Shown piece after piece: positions 17,039 to 27,940 of a stretch of DNA of 64,000 nt (positions within the stretch are counted from its first letter, which is position 1; each line of letters starts with the position of its first letter). Made by a program: the position numbers and the translations under genes. The stretch is taken from assembly GCA_963746315.1 (NCBI GenBank), contig CAVVAR010000005.1, positions 434,001 to 498,000 of the forward strand. Reading direction: 5' to 3'. The notes beneath the pieces are model-generated. The model was not told where the DNA came from. It did no database searches and worked only from the letters and a program-made list of their open reading frames with translations. The stretch comes from Ga0077555 sp963746315 (lineage in GTDB: Bacteria > Pseudomonadota > Alphaproteobacteria > Rhizobiales > Hyphomicrobiaceae).

Positions 17039-17181
17039 CGGGGGTGCGGCGAAAACTGTTCGCAATGTAGGGGATGCGACGTTGCGGCGTCCCATTGTCT
17101 CCCCAATTTCGGTTCATCTGACTCGTCTTGGCAGACTGCGCATCCGACATCCGGGGGGCAGATCAGCCGCTGGAACGGGGC

Positions 17182-19296
17182 ATGCGAGGCGATATCAAGA
17201 AGGCGTCGTCCCCACGCGGAGGCGCGATCGGCATTGTGGTGACCGCCGCGGAGCGCGAGCGGGCGTTTCGGCGCGCGCGCCGGCACAGCATCCTGGTCAA
17301 AGCCTTCAAAGTGCTGCTGCCGATGACCGCGATCGCGTGTCTCGGCGTCTATGGTGTCGCGCTCGTCGTCAGCTCCGGGCTGAAAAGCCGAGACATCTCC
17401 GCCAGCAAGGTCACCATCGACCCGACCAACCTGACCATGGCCGATCCGCGCTACAGCGGCTTCGGCAAGGACGGATCGGAATACAAGGTACACGCCAAGA
17501 CCGCCGTGACCGATCTTCGCATGTCAGCCCCGATCCGGCTCGATGTCATCGATGGCGAGATCACGCAACCGAGCGGTGTGGTCACGCGCCTCAATGCAAA
17601 GTGGGGCACCTACGACCAGAAGAAGGACCTGCTCGAGCTCTATGAAAGCATCGATGTCGATGCCACGAACGGAATGCGCGCGCGCCTGACGCGCGCCACG
17701 GTACTGGCCAAGGAAAGCCGCATCATCAGTAACGAGCCAGTTCATGCGGAGACCGAAACGGGGAGCATTCGAGCCGGCACGATGACGCTCGACACCAAGG
17801 CGCGACGGGCGAGCTTCAAGACCTCGGTTCATGTCACGCTGAAGCCCTCCAAGCCGGCGGCTGACCTGAAGCCAGTCGAGGGTCCGGCGCCCAAGCGTGA
17901 GGCACAGGCGTTCGGGATCGACGCGAGCTCGGGGGAGCCGGTGATCGTGACCTCGCAGCGGCTCGACGTCGACGACACCGCGAAGACCGCGCTGTTCCGC
18001 GACGAGGTCGTGGCGCGGCAAGCGGAGGCGATCCTCGAGGCCCCGGAGCTGGATGTCCTCTACGCCGGCCGGGCGAGCATCGGCGATGGGGGCGCGGGCG
18101 CGAGCCAGTCCGCAGGCGGCGGCGAGGCGACCAAGCTCAAGTCGATCAAGGCGCGTGGGGGTGTGCGCATGTCGAACAAGGCCGATCAGGCCGAGAGCGA
18201 GACGCTCGACTACGACGCGGAAACGGAGCGGATTTTGCTCGACGGCAACGTGACGATGACGCAACTGCCGGAGCGGCACGTCAAGGCCGGGAGTGTGCTT
18301 CTCGATCAGAAAGCGGATACGGCGCTGCTGACAGGCGACGTGGAGGTCACGCAGGGGCGCAACGTGCTCAAGGGCGGGCGACTCGCGATCGACAGGAGAG
18401 GCGGAACCGCGAAGCTGGCCAGCCCCGCAGCGGCCGGCAGGTCGGCGGGACGGATCTCGACGCTGTTCTATCAGAACCAGACCGCGAAGCGCGGCGGGGC
18501 GTCCGCCAAGCCGGCCGAGCGGGACGAAGAGACGACGATCGGGCCGCTCGGGGCCAATTTCAAAAGTGATCCCGACGCGCCCATCGAGGTCGAGGCGCAG
18601 TTGCTCGATGTGAACGACCGCAAGCATACGGCGATCTATACGGGCGCGGTGGTGGCCAAGCAGGGCACGTTCGTGGTGCGTACCGAGGAGATGACCGCGC
18701 ATTACTCCGGCGAGACGGGGCTCACGGCTTCGTCGCAGCCGCTGCAGCGCGACAAGGCGAAGGCGTCCGGGCCAGGTGGCTCCGAGCTGCGCCGCATCGA
18801 GGCGCGGCGCGGTGTCATGGTGACGGGAAGCGACGACCAGCAGGCAACCGGCGAGTGGGCGACCTTTGACGTCAAGGCCAACACCATCGTGATGGGCGGC
18901 AATGTCACGGTCTCGCAAGGCAAGCAGGTGGTGAGAGCGCCTGCTGGAATGCGCCTGCTGATCGATCTCGGCAGCGGTGTGACACGTTTCGAGGCCGAGC
19001 CGGGGGCCGCGGGCAAGGCCGGTCCGAAGATCAGCGGCGCGTTCGCGACCTCCGTCGCGCCCAGTGCGCAGAACAATACCGTCGCCGGTTGTCCCCCGGG
19101 GGCCATCTGCAAGAGCGGGCGGCTCGAGGCGATCTTCTATCCGAACCAGATCCAGGAAAAGGCCAGCAAGAGGGCCGGAGCCGCAGGGGCCTCCGAGGCT
19201 GGGAAATCGGCCAGGGATGCGGCGCGAAACCTCGTGAAGCGGCCGCCCGGCAGCGCGTCTGGCCGCCAAACGGGGAATCCGTCGGGCGCGCCTTGA
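17182..19296 (+). CDS. LptC fused to two LptA/OstA domains (lipopolysaccharide transport)
   Basis: A roughly 704-residue inner-membrane-anchored periplasmic protein. The ATG at 17182 (upstream GGAACGGGG) is chosen over a TTG at 17128. A single membrane helix (about residues 40-63, FKVLLPMTAIACLGVYGVAL) leads into an LptC domain with the ISASKVTIDPTNLTM and KDGSEYKVHAKTA segments (to about 230). A first OstA/LptA-like domain runs from about 250 to 450 (EPVIVTSQRLDVDDTAKTAL through GRISTLFYQN), and a second from about 480 to 655 (APIEVEAQLLDVNDRKHTAI onward). LptC and LptA normally are separate proteins forming the periplasmic bridge for lipopolysaccharide. Here no signal peptide separates them, so one chain likely supplies the bridge. 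lptB follows directly. Domain limits are approximate. Confidence 0.82.
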   Translation: MRGDIKKASSPRGGAIGIVVTAAERERAFRRARRHSILVKAFKVLLPMTAIACLGVYGVALVVSSGLKSRDISASKVTIDPTNLTMADPRYSGFGKDGSEYKVHAKTAVTDLRMSAPIRLDVIDGEITQPSGVVTRLNAKWGTYDQKKDLLELYESIDVDATNGMRARLTRATVLAKESRIISNEPVHAETETGSIRAGTMTLDTKARRASFKTSVHVTLKPSKPAADLKPVEGPAPKREAQAFGIDASSGEPVIVTSQRLDVDDTAKTALFRDEVVARQAEAILEAPELDVLYAGRASIGDGGAGASQSAGGGEATKLKSIKARGGVRMSNKADQAESETLDYDAETERILLDGNVTMTQLPERHVKAGSVLLDQKADTALLTGDVEVTQGRNVLKGGRLAIDRRGGTAKLASPAAAGRSAGRISTLFYQNQTAKRGGASAKPAERDEETTIGPLGANFKSDPDAPIEVEAQLLDVNDRKHTAIYTGAVVAKQGTFVVRTEEMTAHYSGETGLTASSQPLQRDKAKASGPGGSELRRIEARRGVMVTGSDDQQATGEWATFDVKANTIVMGGNVTVSQGKQVVRAPAGMRLLIDLGSGVTRFEAEPGAAGKAGPKISGAFATSVAPSAQNNTVAGCPPGAICKSGRLEAIFYPNQIQEKASKRAGAAGASEAGKSARDAARNLVKRPPGSASGRQTGNPSGAP

Positions 19297-19381
19297 TCAC
19301 CTTATCCCGATCCTGGTTTATATCAGAAAGCTCCAACGCGCCCCGTTGAGCGGCCGCGTGCGTTCAAGGATCGATCCACAC

Positions 19382-20227
19382 ATGGCCTTCACGTTGTTCC
19401 CGAGAGCACGTCGCGCGATCGCCGGCAGCGGTCCGCCAGCCGCCGAGGGGCCCTCGGTGCGGGGACCAGCGGCCTCAGGTGGGCGCGTGCATGCGAGCGC
19501 GGGGGGCGACGGTTGGCTGACCAGCGAGGGCGTGCAGAAGAGCTACGGCAAACGGAAAGTCGTGAAGGGCGTCAGCGTCGCCGTCGCGCGGGGCGAGGTG
19601 GTCGGTCTGCTCGGACCTAACGGTGCCGGCAAAACCACGGTGTTCTATATGATCACCGGTCTGGTGCCCGCCGACGCCGGGCGGATCACCATCGACGGAA
19701 GGGACGTGACGCGCCTGCCGATGTACCGGCGGGCGCGGCTCGGTATCGGCTATCTGCCACAGGAGGCCTCGATCTTCCGAGGGCTGACGGTGGAGCAGAA
19801 CATCATGGCCATTCTGGAGCTGGTGGAGCCGAGCCGGAAGAAGCGGCGGGAGCAACTCGACAGCCTGCTCGAAGAATTCCAGATCACGCGGCTCAGGAAG
19901 AGCCCCTCGATCGCGCTCTCGGGCGGTGAACGCCGGCGGTGCGAGATCGCAAGGGCCCTGGCCTCGCGACCGTCGTATATGCTCCTCGACGAGCCGTTCG
20001 CGGGTATCGACCCGATTGCGGTCGGCGACATCCAGCAGCTGGTGCGGCATCTCAAGCAGCGTGGCCTGGGCGTTCTGATCACCGATCATAACGTTCGGGA
20101 AACCTTGTCGCTGGTCGACAGGGCCTACGTCATTGCCGAGGGTCAGGTTCTGACACAAGGTAGTCCTTCGGAAATCATCGCCAACGAGGATGTCCGGCGG
20201 GTGTATCTTGGAGATATGTTCAGTTAA
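19382..20227 (+). CDS. lptB: Lipopolysaccharide export ABC ATPase LptB
   Basis: A 281-residue ATPase powering the Lpt machine that moves lipopolysaccharide to the outer membrane. Walker A GLLGPNGAGKTTVFYM, Q-loop YLPQEASIFRGLTV, signature LSGGERRRCEIARAL, Walker B MLLDEPFAGIDPIAV and switch His in LITDHNVRETL are all present and match LptB closely. The N-terminus is about 40 residues longer than usual. The start is taken at the ATG at 19382; a TTG at 19346 is possible, and the true start may be later (near the W-L-T-S-E segment). It lies 85 bases after the LptC-LptA gene and 59 bases before rpoN, the standard alphaproteobacterial order. Confidence 0.93.
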   Translation: MAFTLFPRARRAIAGSGPPAAEGPSVRGPAASGGRVHASAGGDGWLTSEGVQKSYGKRKVVKGVSVAVARGEVVGLLGPNGAGKTTVFYMITGLVPADAGRITIDGRDVTRLPMYRRARLGIGYLPQEASIFRGLTVEQNIMAILELVEPSRKKRREQLDSLLEEFQITRLRKSPSIALSGGERRRCEIARALASRPSYMLLDEPFAGIDPIAVGDIQQLVRHLKQRGLGVLITDHNVRETLSLVDRAYVIAEGQVLTQGSPSEIIANEDVRRVYLGDMFS

Positions 20228-20286
20228 TGCCCGTCGACTATCACTCTCGTCGTGCAGAACCATTCGAGGAGCGGTGAGGAGCAGCA

Positions 20287-21807
<1,521 letters not shown>

Positions 21808-22050
21808 ACCTTGCCAAAATCAAGGCATTGGCGTCGGAATTCGTGGTTTGACTCAGGCAGGCCCCATGACTACGTTCCCGGCATGCTCGAACAGTCGATG
21901 GCCGACGTCGCACTCCTGTTGTCGGAGTGAGGTTATCACTCGATAGATCAAGGACTTGCGTCTGCGGAGCTTGTCGCGCAAAGCCACCCCGTCGGCGGGG
22001 CGCCAGCGAATCACGACAAGGCCGTGCAGCCGCCGGAAGGGCCAAACCGA

Positions 22051-22515
22051 ATGGATCTCGGCGATCTTCTCAAGCCCGAAGGTGTATTCGCCTCCCTGAG
22101 GGTCAAGAACAAGAAGCAGGCGCTACGCGAGCTGGCAACCAGGGTCGCGCAAGTCACCGGGTTGGATGAGCGGCAGGTGTTCGACACGCTACTGCAACGC
22201 GAGCGGCTCGGCTCGACGGGTGTCGGGCGCGGCATCGCTATCCCGCACGCGCGCATGACCGGGCTGAACCGCATTGCGACCGTGTTTGCGCAACTCGAGG
22301 AGCCGATCGATTTCGAGGCGTCGGACAGCGAGCCCGTCGATCTGGTGTTCGTGTTGCTGGCACCCGAGCAGGCAGGCGCCGATCACCTGAAGGCACTGGC
22401 ACGCATCTCGCGCGTGCTCAGGGATCCCCATACGCTCGAGAAGCTCAGGTCGGCCAGCGACCGGGACGCTCTCTACGCCGTTTTGACCGAGCCGCTCGCA
22501 TCGCACGCGGCCTGA
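22051..22515 (+). CDS. ptsN: PTS IIA-like nitrogen-regulatory protein PtsN
   Basis: A 154-residue EIIA-Ntr protein, phosphorylated by the nitrogen PTS (PtsP-NPr). It regulates potassium uptake, nitrogen and carbon balance in proteobacteria. The phospho-accepting His66 is in GRGIAIPHARM; TGVGRGIAIPHARM and the LLAPEQAGADHLKALARISR segment are diagnostic. The ATG at 22051 (GGAAGGG upstream) is chosen over a GTG at 22024. In related genomes an hpf gene usually stands between rpoN and ptsN; here only 243 non-coding bases separate them. Confidence 0.93.
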   Translation: MDLGDLLKPEGVFASLRVKNKKQALRELATRVAQVTGLDERQVFDTLLQRERLGSTGVGRGIAIPHARMTGLNRIATVFAQLEEPIDFEASDSEPVDLVFVLLAPEQAGADHLKALARISRVLRDPHTLEKLRSASDRDALYAVLTEPLASHAA

Positions 22516-22536
22516 CCGAAGAAAATGCGGCGATCC

Positions 22537-24795
22537 TCAACGGACAGCCGCTATGGCCGCCCAGATGCGTGCGGGCGTGGCAGGCATCTCGATCTCGGTG
22601 ACGCCGAGCGGCTGCAGCGCATCTCGGATGGCGTTCATCAGCGCCGGCAACGGACCGACGGTGCCGCTTTCGCCGACACCTTTGACACCGAGCGGGTTCG
22701 ATGTGGCGGGCGATGGCGCGAGGATCGAGTTGAAGCGCGGAAGGTCGCGGGCTCGTGGCAGCGCATAGTCCATCATCGATCCGGCGAGAAGCTGCCCGCT
22801 GGCAGGGTCGTAGGCACCGTGCTCCATCAACACCTGACCGAAGCCTTGTGCGAGGGCGCCGTGGACCTGGCCCTCGGCGAGCTCGTGATGGATGACGCGC
22901 CCGCAGTCGTCGACGGCGACGAACTGCGCCACGCTCACCTCGCCGGTCTCGGGATCGATCTCGACCTCGGCGATGTGGCAGCCTGATGGGAACGTCGGCG
23001 GCGCCTCGATCCGCACCTCGGCCTCGAGCGGAGGCGCGCCGCCGGCCGCCAGTTCCTCGATGCCGATGGCGAGATTGGTCGCCGGCACCTCGAGGCGGCC
23101 GGCGTCGTAGACGACCTTCTCGGGTGGCACACCGAAGCGCTCGGCGGCGCGTGTCCTGGCGACGTCGATCAGCTTCAAGGCGGTGGCGCGGATCGCGGTG
23201 CCCGCCATAATCGTCGAGCGGGAGGCCGAGGACGAGCCGCCGTCCTCGAAGCCGGTGCTGTCGCCCTGAGCGACGGCGATGCGCGCCGTGCCAAGTCCGA
23301 GCTGCTCGTCGGCGAGCATGGCGAAGACCGTCTCGTGGCCTTGGCCCGTGGCGCCGATTGCAGTGCTCAATCGCACGAGCCCATCGTCGCCGAGCCGCAT
23401 GCGGGCCCGCTCGGTCGGTACACCGCCGGAGATCTCGACGAACATGCCGATACCGGCGCCGCGAACGAGGCCTTTGGCGCGCGACTTGGCTTTGCGCTCG
23501 GCGAGGCCCGGCCAGTCTGCAGCGAGGAGTGCACGGTCGAGAAGATCGGGGAAGTCGCCCGAGCAGTACGTCATGCCGACGGCCGTCTTGTGCGGCATGG
23601 TCTCGGGGCCGAGCATGTTGCGGCGGCGGATCTCGACGGGATCGAGGCCCAGCTTCGCGGCGGCGGCCTCGATCAGGCTTTCCATGATGTAGGCCGCCTC
23701 GGGACGGCCGGCGCCGCGATAGGGAGCGGTCGGCACGGTATTGGTCAGCACGCACGTGACGGCCGAGTGCACCGCTGGAATGCGATAGGGGCCGGTCAGG
23801 CAACGCGAGAAATTGGCGGTCGCGATGAAGTAGCCGACATGGTGCATGTAGGCGCCCATGGCCGCTTTGGCCTCGACGTCGAGAGCAAGGATGCGGCCCT
23901 CTGCGTCGAGTGCGAGGCGACCATGCATCACCGAATCCCGGGCCTGGGCATCCGAGACGAAGGCTTCGGTGCGCGTTGCCGTCCAGCGCACCGGCGTGCC
24001 AAGGAGGCGGGCCGCGTGCAGAAGCGCGGGGTACTCGGGATAGGTGCCGTTGCGGATGCCGAAGGCGCCACCCACGTCGCGCGAGGTGACGACAATGGCG
24101 TGCTTATCGACGCCGAGGATCGCTGCGATCTGGTCGCGGACGATGGTCATGCCCTGATTGCCGGTGTGCAGGCGATAAATGCCCGTCGCCGTCTCGAACG
24201 AGGCAACGGCGGCGCGCGGCTCCATCGGGCAGATGACGACCCGCTGGCTGGTGCGGCTGGCCTCGACGACGTGGGCCGCGGCGGCGAAACCGGTGTCTAC
24301 GGCTGCCCGATCGCCGAGCGTCCAGCGAAAGGCAACATTGCCCGGAGCAGACGGCCACAGCTCCGGTGCCCCGGGAGCGAGGGCGTCCTCGATAAGCGCG
24401 GCGGCAGCGAGCGGGGCGTAGTCGACGGACAGGGCCGACGCCATCTCCTCGGCAGCGTCGCGGGTTTCGCCCACGCAAAGCGCAACGGGCTCGCCGACGT
24501 GGCGAACCTTGTCGTGTGCCAGCACCGGCCATGGGGCCGCGCGCGGTGGGCGGCCATCGAGATCGGTCAGCCGCTGCTGCACGGGGACGCCCCCGAAGCC
24601 CGCCGCCCGCCAGTCGTCGCCGGTCAGCACCAACCGCGCGCCCGGCACCTGCATGGCACCCGATTTATCGATCGTGCGGATGGTGGCGTGCGCGTGTGGA
24701 GAACGGGCAAAGGCCGCCCAGAACGCGCCCTCTGCGGCGGTGTCGTCGGTGAACGCGCCAGTACCCGTGATAAGGCGGTGGTCCTCGACCCGCAT
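22537..24795 (-). CDS. Xanthine dehydrogenase/CoxL-family molybdopterin-binding subunit
   Basis: A 752-residue large subunit of a molybdenum hydroxylase. The start is the ATG at 24795 (GGGGAG upstream; MRVEDHRLITGTGAF); the frame is open further but without similarity. The aldehyde oxidase/xanthine dehydrogenase N-terminal domain covers about 1-130. The molybdopterin-binding domains follow, with the active-site motif AYRGAGRPEA (near 340), as in form II CoxL-like enzymes rather than AYRCSFR of true CO dehydrogenase. VGGAFGIRNGTYPEYP, TGQGHETVFAMLADEQLG and the C-terminal GVKGVGESGTVGPLPALMNAI (active-site Glu in GVGESG) are intact. The 2Fe-2S and FAD subunits that normally complete the enzyme are not adjacent. 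It ends 21 bases from the convergent ptsN. Confidence 0.88.
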   Translation of the reverse strand: MRVEDHRLITGTGAFTDDTAAEGAFWAAFARSPHAHATIRTIDKSGAMQVPGARLVLTGDDWRAAGFGGVPVQQRLTDLDGRPPRAAPWPVLAHDKVRHVGEPVALCVGETRDAAEEMASALSVDYAPLAAAALIEDALAPGAPELWPSAPGNVAFRWTLGDRAAVDTGFAAAAHVVEASRTSQRVVICPMEPRAAVASFETATGIYRLHTGNQGMTIVRDQIAAILGVDKHAIVVTSRDVGGAFGIRNGTYPEYPALLHAARLLGTPVRWTATRTEAFVSDAQARDSVMHGRLALDAEGRILALDVEAKAAMGAYMHHVGYFIATANFSRCLTGPYRIPAVHSAVTCVLTNTVPTAPYRGAGRPEAAYIMESLIEAAAAKLGLDPVEIRRRNMLGPETMPHKTAVGMTYCSGDFPDLLDRALLAADWPGLAERKAKSRAKGLVRGAGIGMFVEISGGVPTERARMRLGDDGLVRLSTAIGATGQGHETVFAMLADEQLGLGTARIAVAQGDSTGFEDGGSSSASRSTIMAGTAIRATALKLIDVARTRAAERFGVPPEKVVYDAGRLEVPATNLAIGIEELAAGGAPPLEAEVRIEAPPTFPSGCHIAEVEIDPETGEVSVAQFVAVDDCGRVIHHELAEGQVHGALAQGFGQVLMEHGAYDPASGQLLAGSMMDYALPRARDLPRFNSILAPSPATSNPLGVKGVGESGTVGPLPALMNAIRDALQPLGVTEIEMPATPARIWAAIAAVR

Positions 24796-24929
24796 GGCGT
24801 GGCTCCCCAGATCAGCCTCGGGCAGCTCCGCGCGAGGTGCGCTCAGTCTAGGCTGCGTTTCGGGACAGTGCCAAGGATTGGCGAGGCAGGGATCCGAAGG
24901 CGCCCAGGTCGCAGATCGGGATCGGTTAT

Positions 24930-25523
24930 CTAAGGGCGAATGCTGCCGATGACCGCGAGCTTGCCGTTGCGGGGCTCGACGACGATGCCCTCGCCCGAGG
25001 CCGTCGATCGTCCGACGAGCGCCGAGATGTTGACCTGATGCGTCGTCACGACGAGGGCTCCCGGTCCTCGCCAATCCAATAGTATTCGGCGGGCCGCACT
25101 GGTTTTCTCGACGCGTTGGTCGGGTTTACCGAAGAAGGAGTTGAAGGCGGGCTCGGGCTGCACGCGTCCGGGAAGGGCGAGCTCGGCGGTCTCGCGGCTG
25201 CGACACCACTCGGAGGTGAGAACGCGTCCGACGCTGACACCAGCCTTGCGGATCGCGTCGCCGATCCTCCTCGCCTGAGCCCGGCCGGTCTCGTCGAGAG
25301 TGCGCTGGGTCGCGCAATCACCGATCCGCATGCCTGCAGGATCGCCGAATCCAGGGGCATGGGCATGGCGAAAGAGGACAATCGCGCCGCGGCGCAGTGC
25401 CTCCCAGGCAGCCGTCTCGGACGCAGCCGCCATCGACGGCATCGAGGCACTGACGACGAGGATGGCCAGGGCGATCACGCGGGTGACCAGGGTGGTAGCG
25501 CTTGGTGGTAATGCTCGCCGCAT
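24930..25523 (-). CDS. Exported histidine phosphatase family protein
   Basis: A 197-residue protein of the phosphoglycerate-mutase-like superfamily with a signal peptide (residues 1 to about 34). The catalytic motif reads LFRHAHAPGFGDP (about 49), with RHA in place of the usual RHG. Other conserved points are Arg in DETGRAQARRIGDAI, Glu in TSEWCRSRETAELA and the second His in VVTTHQVNISALVG. Such periplasmic proteins are phosphatases of unknown substrate. The ATG at 25523, preceded by GGAAAGG, directly precedes the signal peptide; a much longer open frame on this strand is a composition artefact. It is divergent from the MltB gene. Confidence 0.85.
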   Translation of the reverse strand: MRRALPPSATTLVTRVIALAILVVSASMPSMAAASETAAWEALRRGAIVLFRHAHAPGFGDPAGMRIGDCATQRTLDETGRAQARRIGDAIRKAGVSVGRVLTSEWCRSRETAELALPGRVQPEPAFNSFFGKPDQRVEKTSAARRILLDWRGPGALVVTTHQVNISALVGRSTASGEGIVVEPRNGKLAVIGSIRP

Positions 25524-25685
25524 GGCACGCCTTTCCGAGAGATCGTCCTCACAAGACGCACGACGGCGAGAAACGGATCTCACGTCTCGCAAAATCGCCC
25601 TCAAGTCGTGGCATGGTGCGCTGCCTCGGGTTCGAGGCGCGAGGCCGCAGGCCATCGACAAGCAAGTACGTGGCGGGATGACGAA

Positions 25686-26972
25686 ATGAAGCTTGTGGGA
25701 GACCTTGTCGCCGGTGCACGGCGGCCGTCGCGGCAGATCGGAGCTGTTCTTCGCGTTCTCGGTGCGCTCGCGCTGGCGAGTTTCGCAGTTGCCGGCGTTG
25801 CGCGTGCCGAGCCATCGTTCAAGGGCTTTCTCGATGGATTGCGGCCCGAGGCGGAGGCACGCGGCATCTCGCGCGGCACGTTCGACCGGGAGACGCGTGG
25901 GCTGGAGCCCGATCTCTCTTTGCCGGATCTCGTACGGGGTGCGACTCCGAAGGTCTCGAGCAGGGGACAGGCCGAGTTCACGGTGGCACCGCAGGACTAT
26001 GTGTCGGCCAAGCGGATCGCGAAACTCGCGGAAGAAGGGCGGGCGCTGGCGAAAGCTCATGCCGTCGCGCTGGCGCGCATCGAGAAGGAGATCGGTGTCG
26101 ACGCCCACGTGGTGCTCGCGATCTGGGGCCGCGAGACGGCGTTCGGCAAATACAAGGCCGCCCACGATGCCATCCGAGTGCTTGCGACGCAGGCCTATAC
26201 GGGCCGGCGGAAAGATCTGTTCCGGGACGAGCTGCTGCATGCCTTGAAGCTGATCGAGGACGGACGTCTCAGGCGCTCCGAAATGCGCGCCTCGTGGGCC
26301 GGCGCCATGGGGCTGACGCAGTTCATGCCGTCGGAGTTCTACTCCTCGGCCGTGGACATGGATCGCGACGGGCGGATCGACCTGTTCGGCTCGGTCGCCG
26401 ACGCTCTCGGCTCGGCTGCAATGCAGCTGAAGCACAAGGGTTGGACCGGCAAGCTGCCGTGGGGCATCGAGGTGCGTACGGGCACGCGCGTCGATTGCGC
26501 CAACGAGGGTCCGGGCAATGCGCGGCCGATCGCGGACTGGATGCGGCTCGGCGTCGTGCGGGCGGACGGCAAGCCGTTCGAGACCCGACATCACGCGGCG
26601 TCCGCCTATCTCATGTCGCCGGGCGGGACGTTCGGCCCGCAGTTTCTCGTCACCGAGAATTTCAAGGTGCTCCGGGCCTACAACACGTCGGATCTCTATG
26701 CCGTGTTCGTGGGGCATCTGTCGGATCGGATCGCGGGCGGTGGTGCCTTCGTTACGCCATGGTCGAGCATCCGGCAGCTGGACAATGCCAGCATTCTCGA
26801 GGTGCAGACCCGACTGGATCGCGCCGGCTACAAGATCGCCAAGCTCGATGGACGCATCGGATCGGAGACGCGGCTCAAGATCGGGCTCTATCAGCGCGCG
26901 AATGGCCTCAAGGTCGAGTGCTGGCCGAGTGCGGAGCTGCTGTCGGCGATGCGCCGGATCGCGGGGCCTTGA
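25686..26972 (+). CDS. Lytic murein transglycosylase, MltB family, with peptidoglycan-binding domain
   Basis: A 428-residue periplasmic enzyme that cleaves the MurNAc-GlcNAc bond of peptidoglycan to give 1,6-anhydro products. The signal region spans residues 19-41 (VLRVLGALALASFAVAGVARA). The MltB catalytic domain covers about 45-345, with the catalytic Glu150 in IWGRETAFG, then RASWAGAMGLTQFMPSEFY and GSAAMQLKHKGW. A C-terminal PG_binding_1 domain (about 360-425, SILEVQTRLDRAGYKIAKLDGRIGSETR) helps hold the enzyme on the wall. No lipobox Cys, so it is soluble or weakly anchored, unlike E. coli MltB. Start at the ATG at 25686. Confidence 0.92.
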   Translation: MKLVGDLVAGARRPSRQIGAVLRVLGALALASFAVAGVARAEPSFKGFLDGLRPEAEARGISRGTFDRETRGLEPDLSLPDLVRGATPKVSSRGQAEFTVAPQDYVSAKRIAKLAEEGRALAKAHAVALARIEKEIGVDAHVVLAIWGRETAFGKYKAAHDAIRVLATQAYTGRRKDLFRDELLHALKLIEDGRLRRSEMRASWAGAMGLTQFMPSEFYSSAVDMDRDGRIDLFGSVADALGSAAMQLKHKGWTGKLPWGIEVRTGTRVDCANEGPGNARPIADWMRLGVVRADGKPFETRHHAASAYLMSPGGTFGPQFLVTENFKVLRAYNTSDLYAVFVGHLSDRIAGGGAFVTPWSSIRQLDNASILEVQTRLDRAGYKIAKLDGRIGSETRLKIGLYQRANGLKVECWPSAELLSAMRRIAGP

Positions 26973-27056
26973 TTGGGGCCGTGCGGACGATGGCTTTGCC
27001 AAGGCTGGCTCAACGACTAAACAGGGGCTCGTCCTGAACCAGACTGGAGACCTGTC

Positions 27057-27926
27057 ATGAGCACTCCCGCCAAGCCGACCGTCATCGGTGTTCTCGGTCT
27101 CGGATCGATGGGGGCGGGCGTTGCGGGCGACCTCAAGGCCTCGGGCTTCGATGTCGTCTCGACGATGGCCGGACGCTCGGGGCGGAGCCGGGAGCGCGCG
27201 GCTCAGACCGGGGCACGGCTGCTCGACAGCCTCGATGCCGTGGTCGCGGCAGCCGACACGTTCCTGTCGATCGTGCCTGCGGATCAGGCCGTCCCGCTGG
27301 CGGAGGCCGTGGCCGATGCGTCAAAGGGCAAGGCGCTCCACTACGTCGATTGCAACTCGATCACGCCCGCCAAGAGCGCGAGCATCGCAAACATCGTCTC
27401 GGCGGCCGGGGCGATCTACTCCGATGGGGGCATCATCGGGCCGCCGCCGGGCGGGAAGGTGAAGACGCGCCTCTATGTCTCGGGGCCGCATGCGGATGTG
27501 CTGGCGGCGCTGGGCTCGGACAAGATGCCGGTCATCCGGCTGGGCGACAGCCTGACCCAGGCGACCGAGATGAAGGTGCTGTTCTCTGCGGCCAACAAGG
27601 GCACGGCGGCGCTGCTCGCCAACATCATGGCGGCGGCTGTGAAAGTGGGGCTGCTCGATCGCGTGATGAGCGAGCTCGATGCGGTGAAGCCCGGATTGGC
27701 CGGCGTGCTCCGTTCGGCGGCCTCCGATCTCGACGAGAAGGCCGGGCGCTGGGCGATCGAGATGGACGATCTCGCGCAGGGCCTGGCGGATCTCGATGCG
27801 CATCCGGGCTACCATCGGGCGGCGGGCGACGGCTACCGGCGGCTCGCCGCCAACATGCCCGACGCCAAGGGCGAGGACGCGCTGGCGCGTGTGCTCGCGG
27901 CCTGGATGGGGCCGAAGGCGGGCTGA
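27057..27926 (+). CDS. NAD(P)-dependent oxidoreductase, 6-phosphogluconate dehydrogenase-like (DUF1932)
   Basis: A 289-residue beta-hydroxyacid dehydrogenase-type protein. The N-terminal Rossmann motif is IGVLGLGSMGAGVAGDL (about 10-26). The core carries DCNSITPAKSASI and SDGGIIGPPPGGK (about 122). The helical C-terminal domain (about 185-260) fits DUF1932, including the conserved Lys in EMKVLFSAANKGTAALLANI. Family members oxidise or reduce hydroxy acids such as L-threonate or phosphonate derivatives; the substrate here is unknown. It is convergent with the cyclase-family gene, with a hairpin between them. Confidence 0.85.
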   Translation: MSTPAKPTVIGVLGLGSMGAGVAGDLKASGFDVVSTMAGRSGRSRERAAQTGARLLDSLDAVVAAADTFLSIVPADQAVPLAEAVADASKGKALHYVDCNSITPAKSASIANIVSAAGAIYSDGGIIGPPPGGKVKTRLYVSGPHADVLAALGSDKMPVIRLGDSLTQATEMKVLFSAANKGTAALLANIMAAAVKVGLLDRVMSELDAVKPGLAGVLRSAASDLDEKAGRWAIEMDDLAQGLADLDAHPGYHRAAGDGYRRLAANMPDAKGEDALARVLAAWMGPKAG

Positions 27927-27940
27927 GCGGCGAGTTGGCT

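Noticed and set aside
17524..19269. 581-codon open frame antisense to the LptC-LptA gene
   Set aside because: No family features; the sense frame has clear OstA repeats. Long antisense frames are expected at this GC content.
24930..27002. Single 690-codon minus-strand frame over the phosphatase and MltB genes
   Set aside because: Only the last 197 codons look like a protein (signal peptide plus phosphatase); the upstream part is antisense to MltB.
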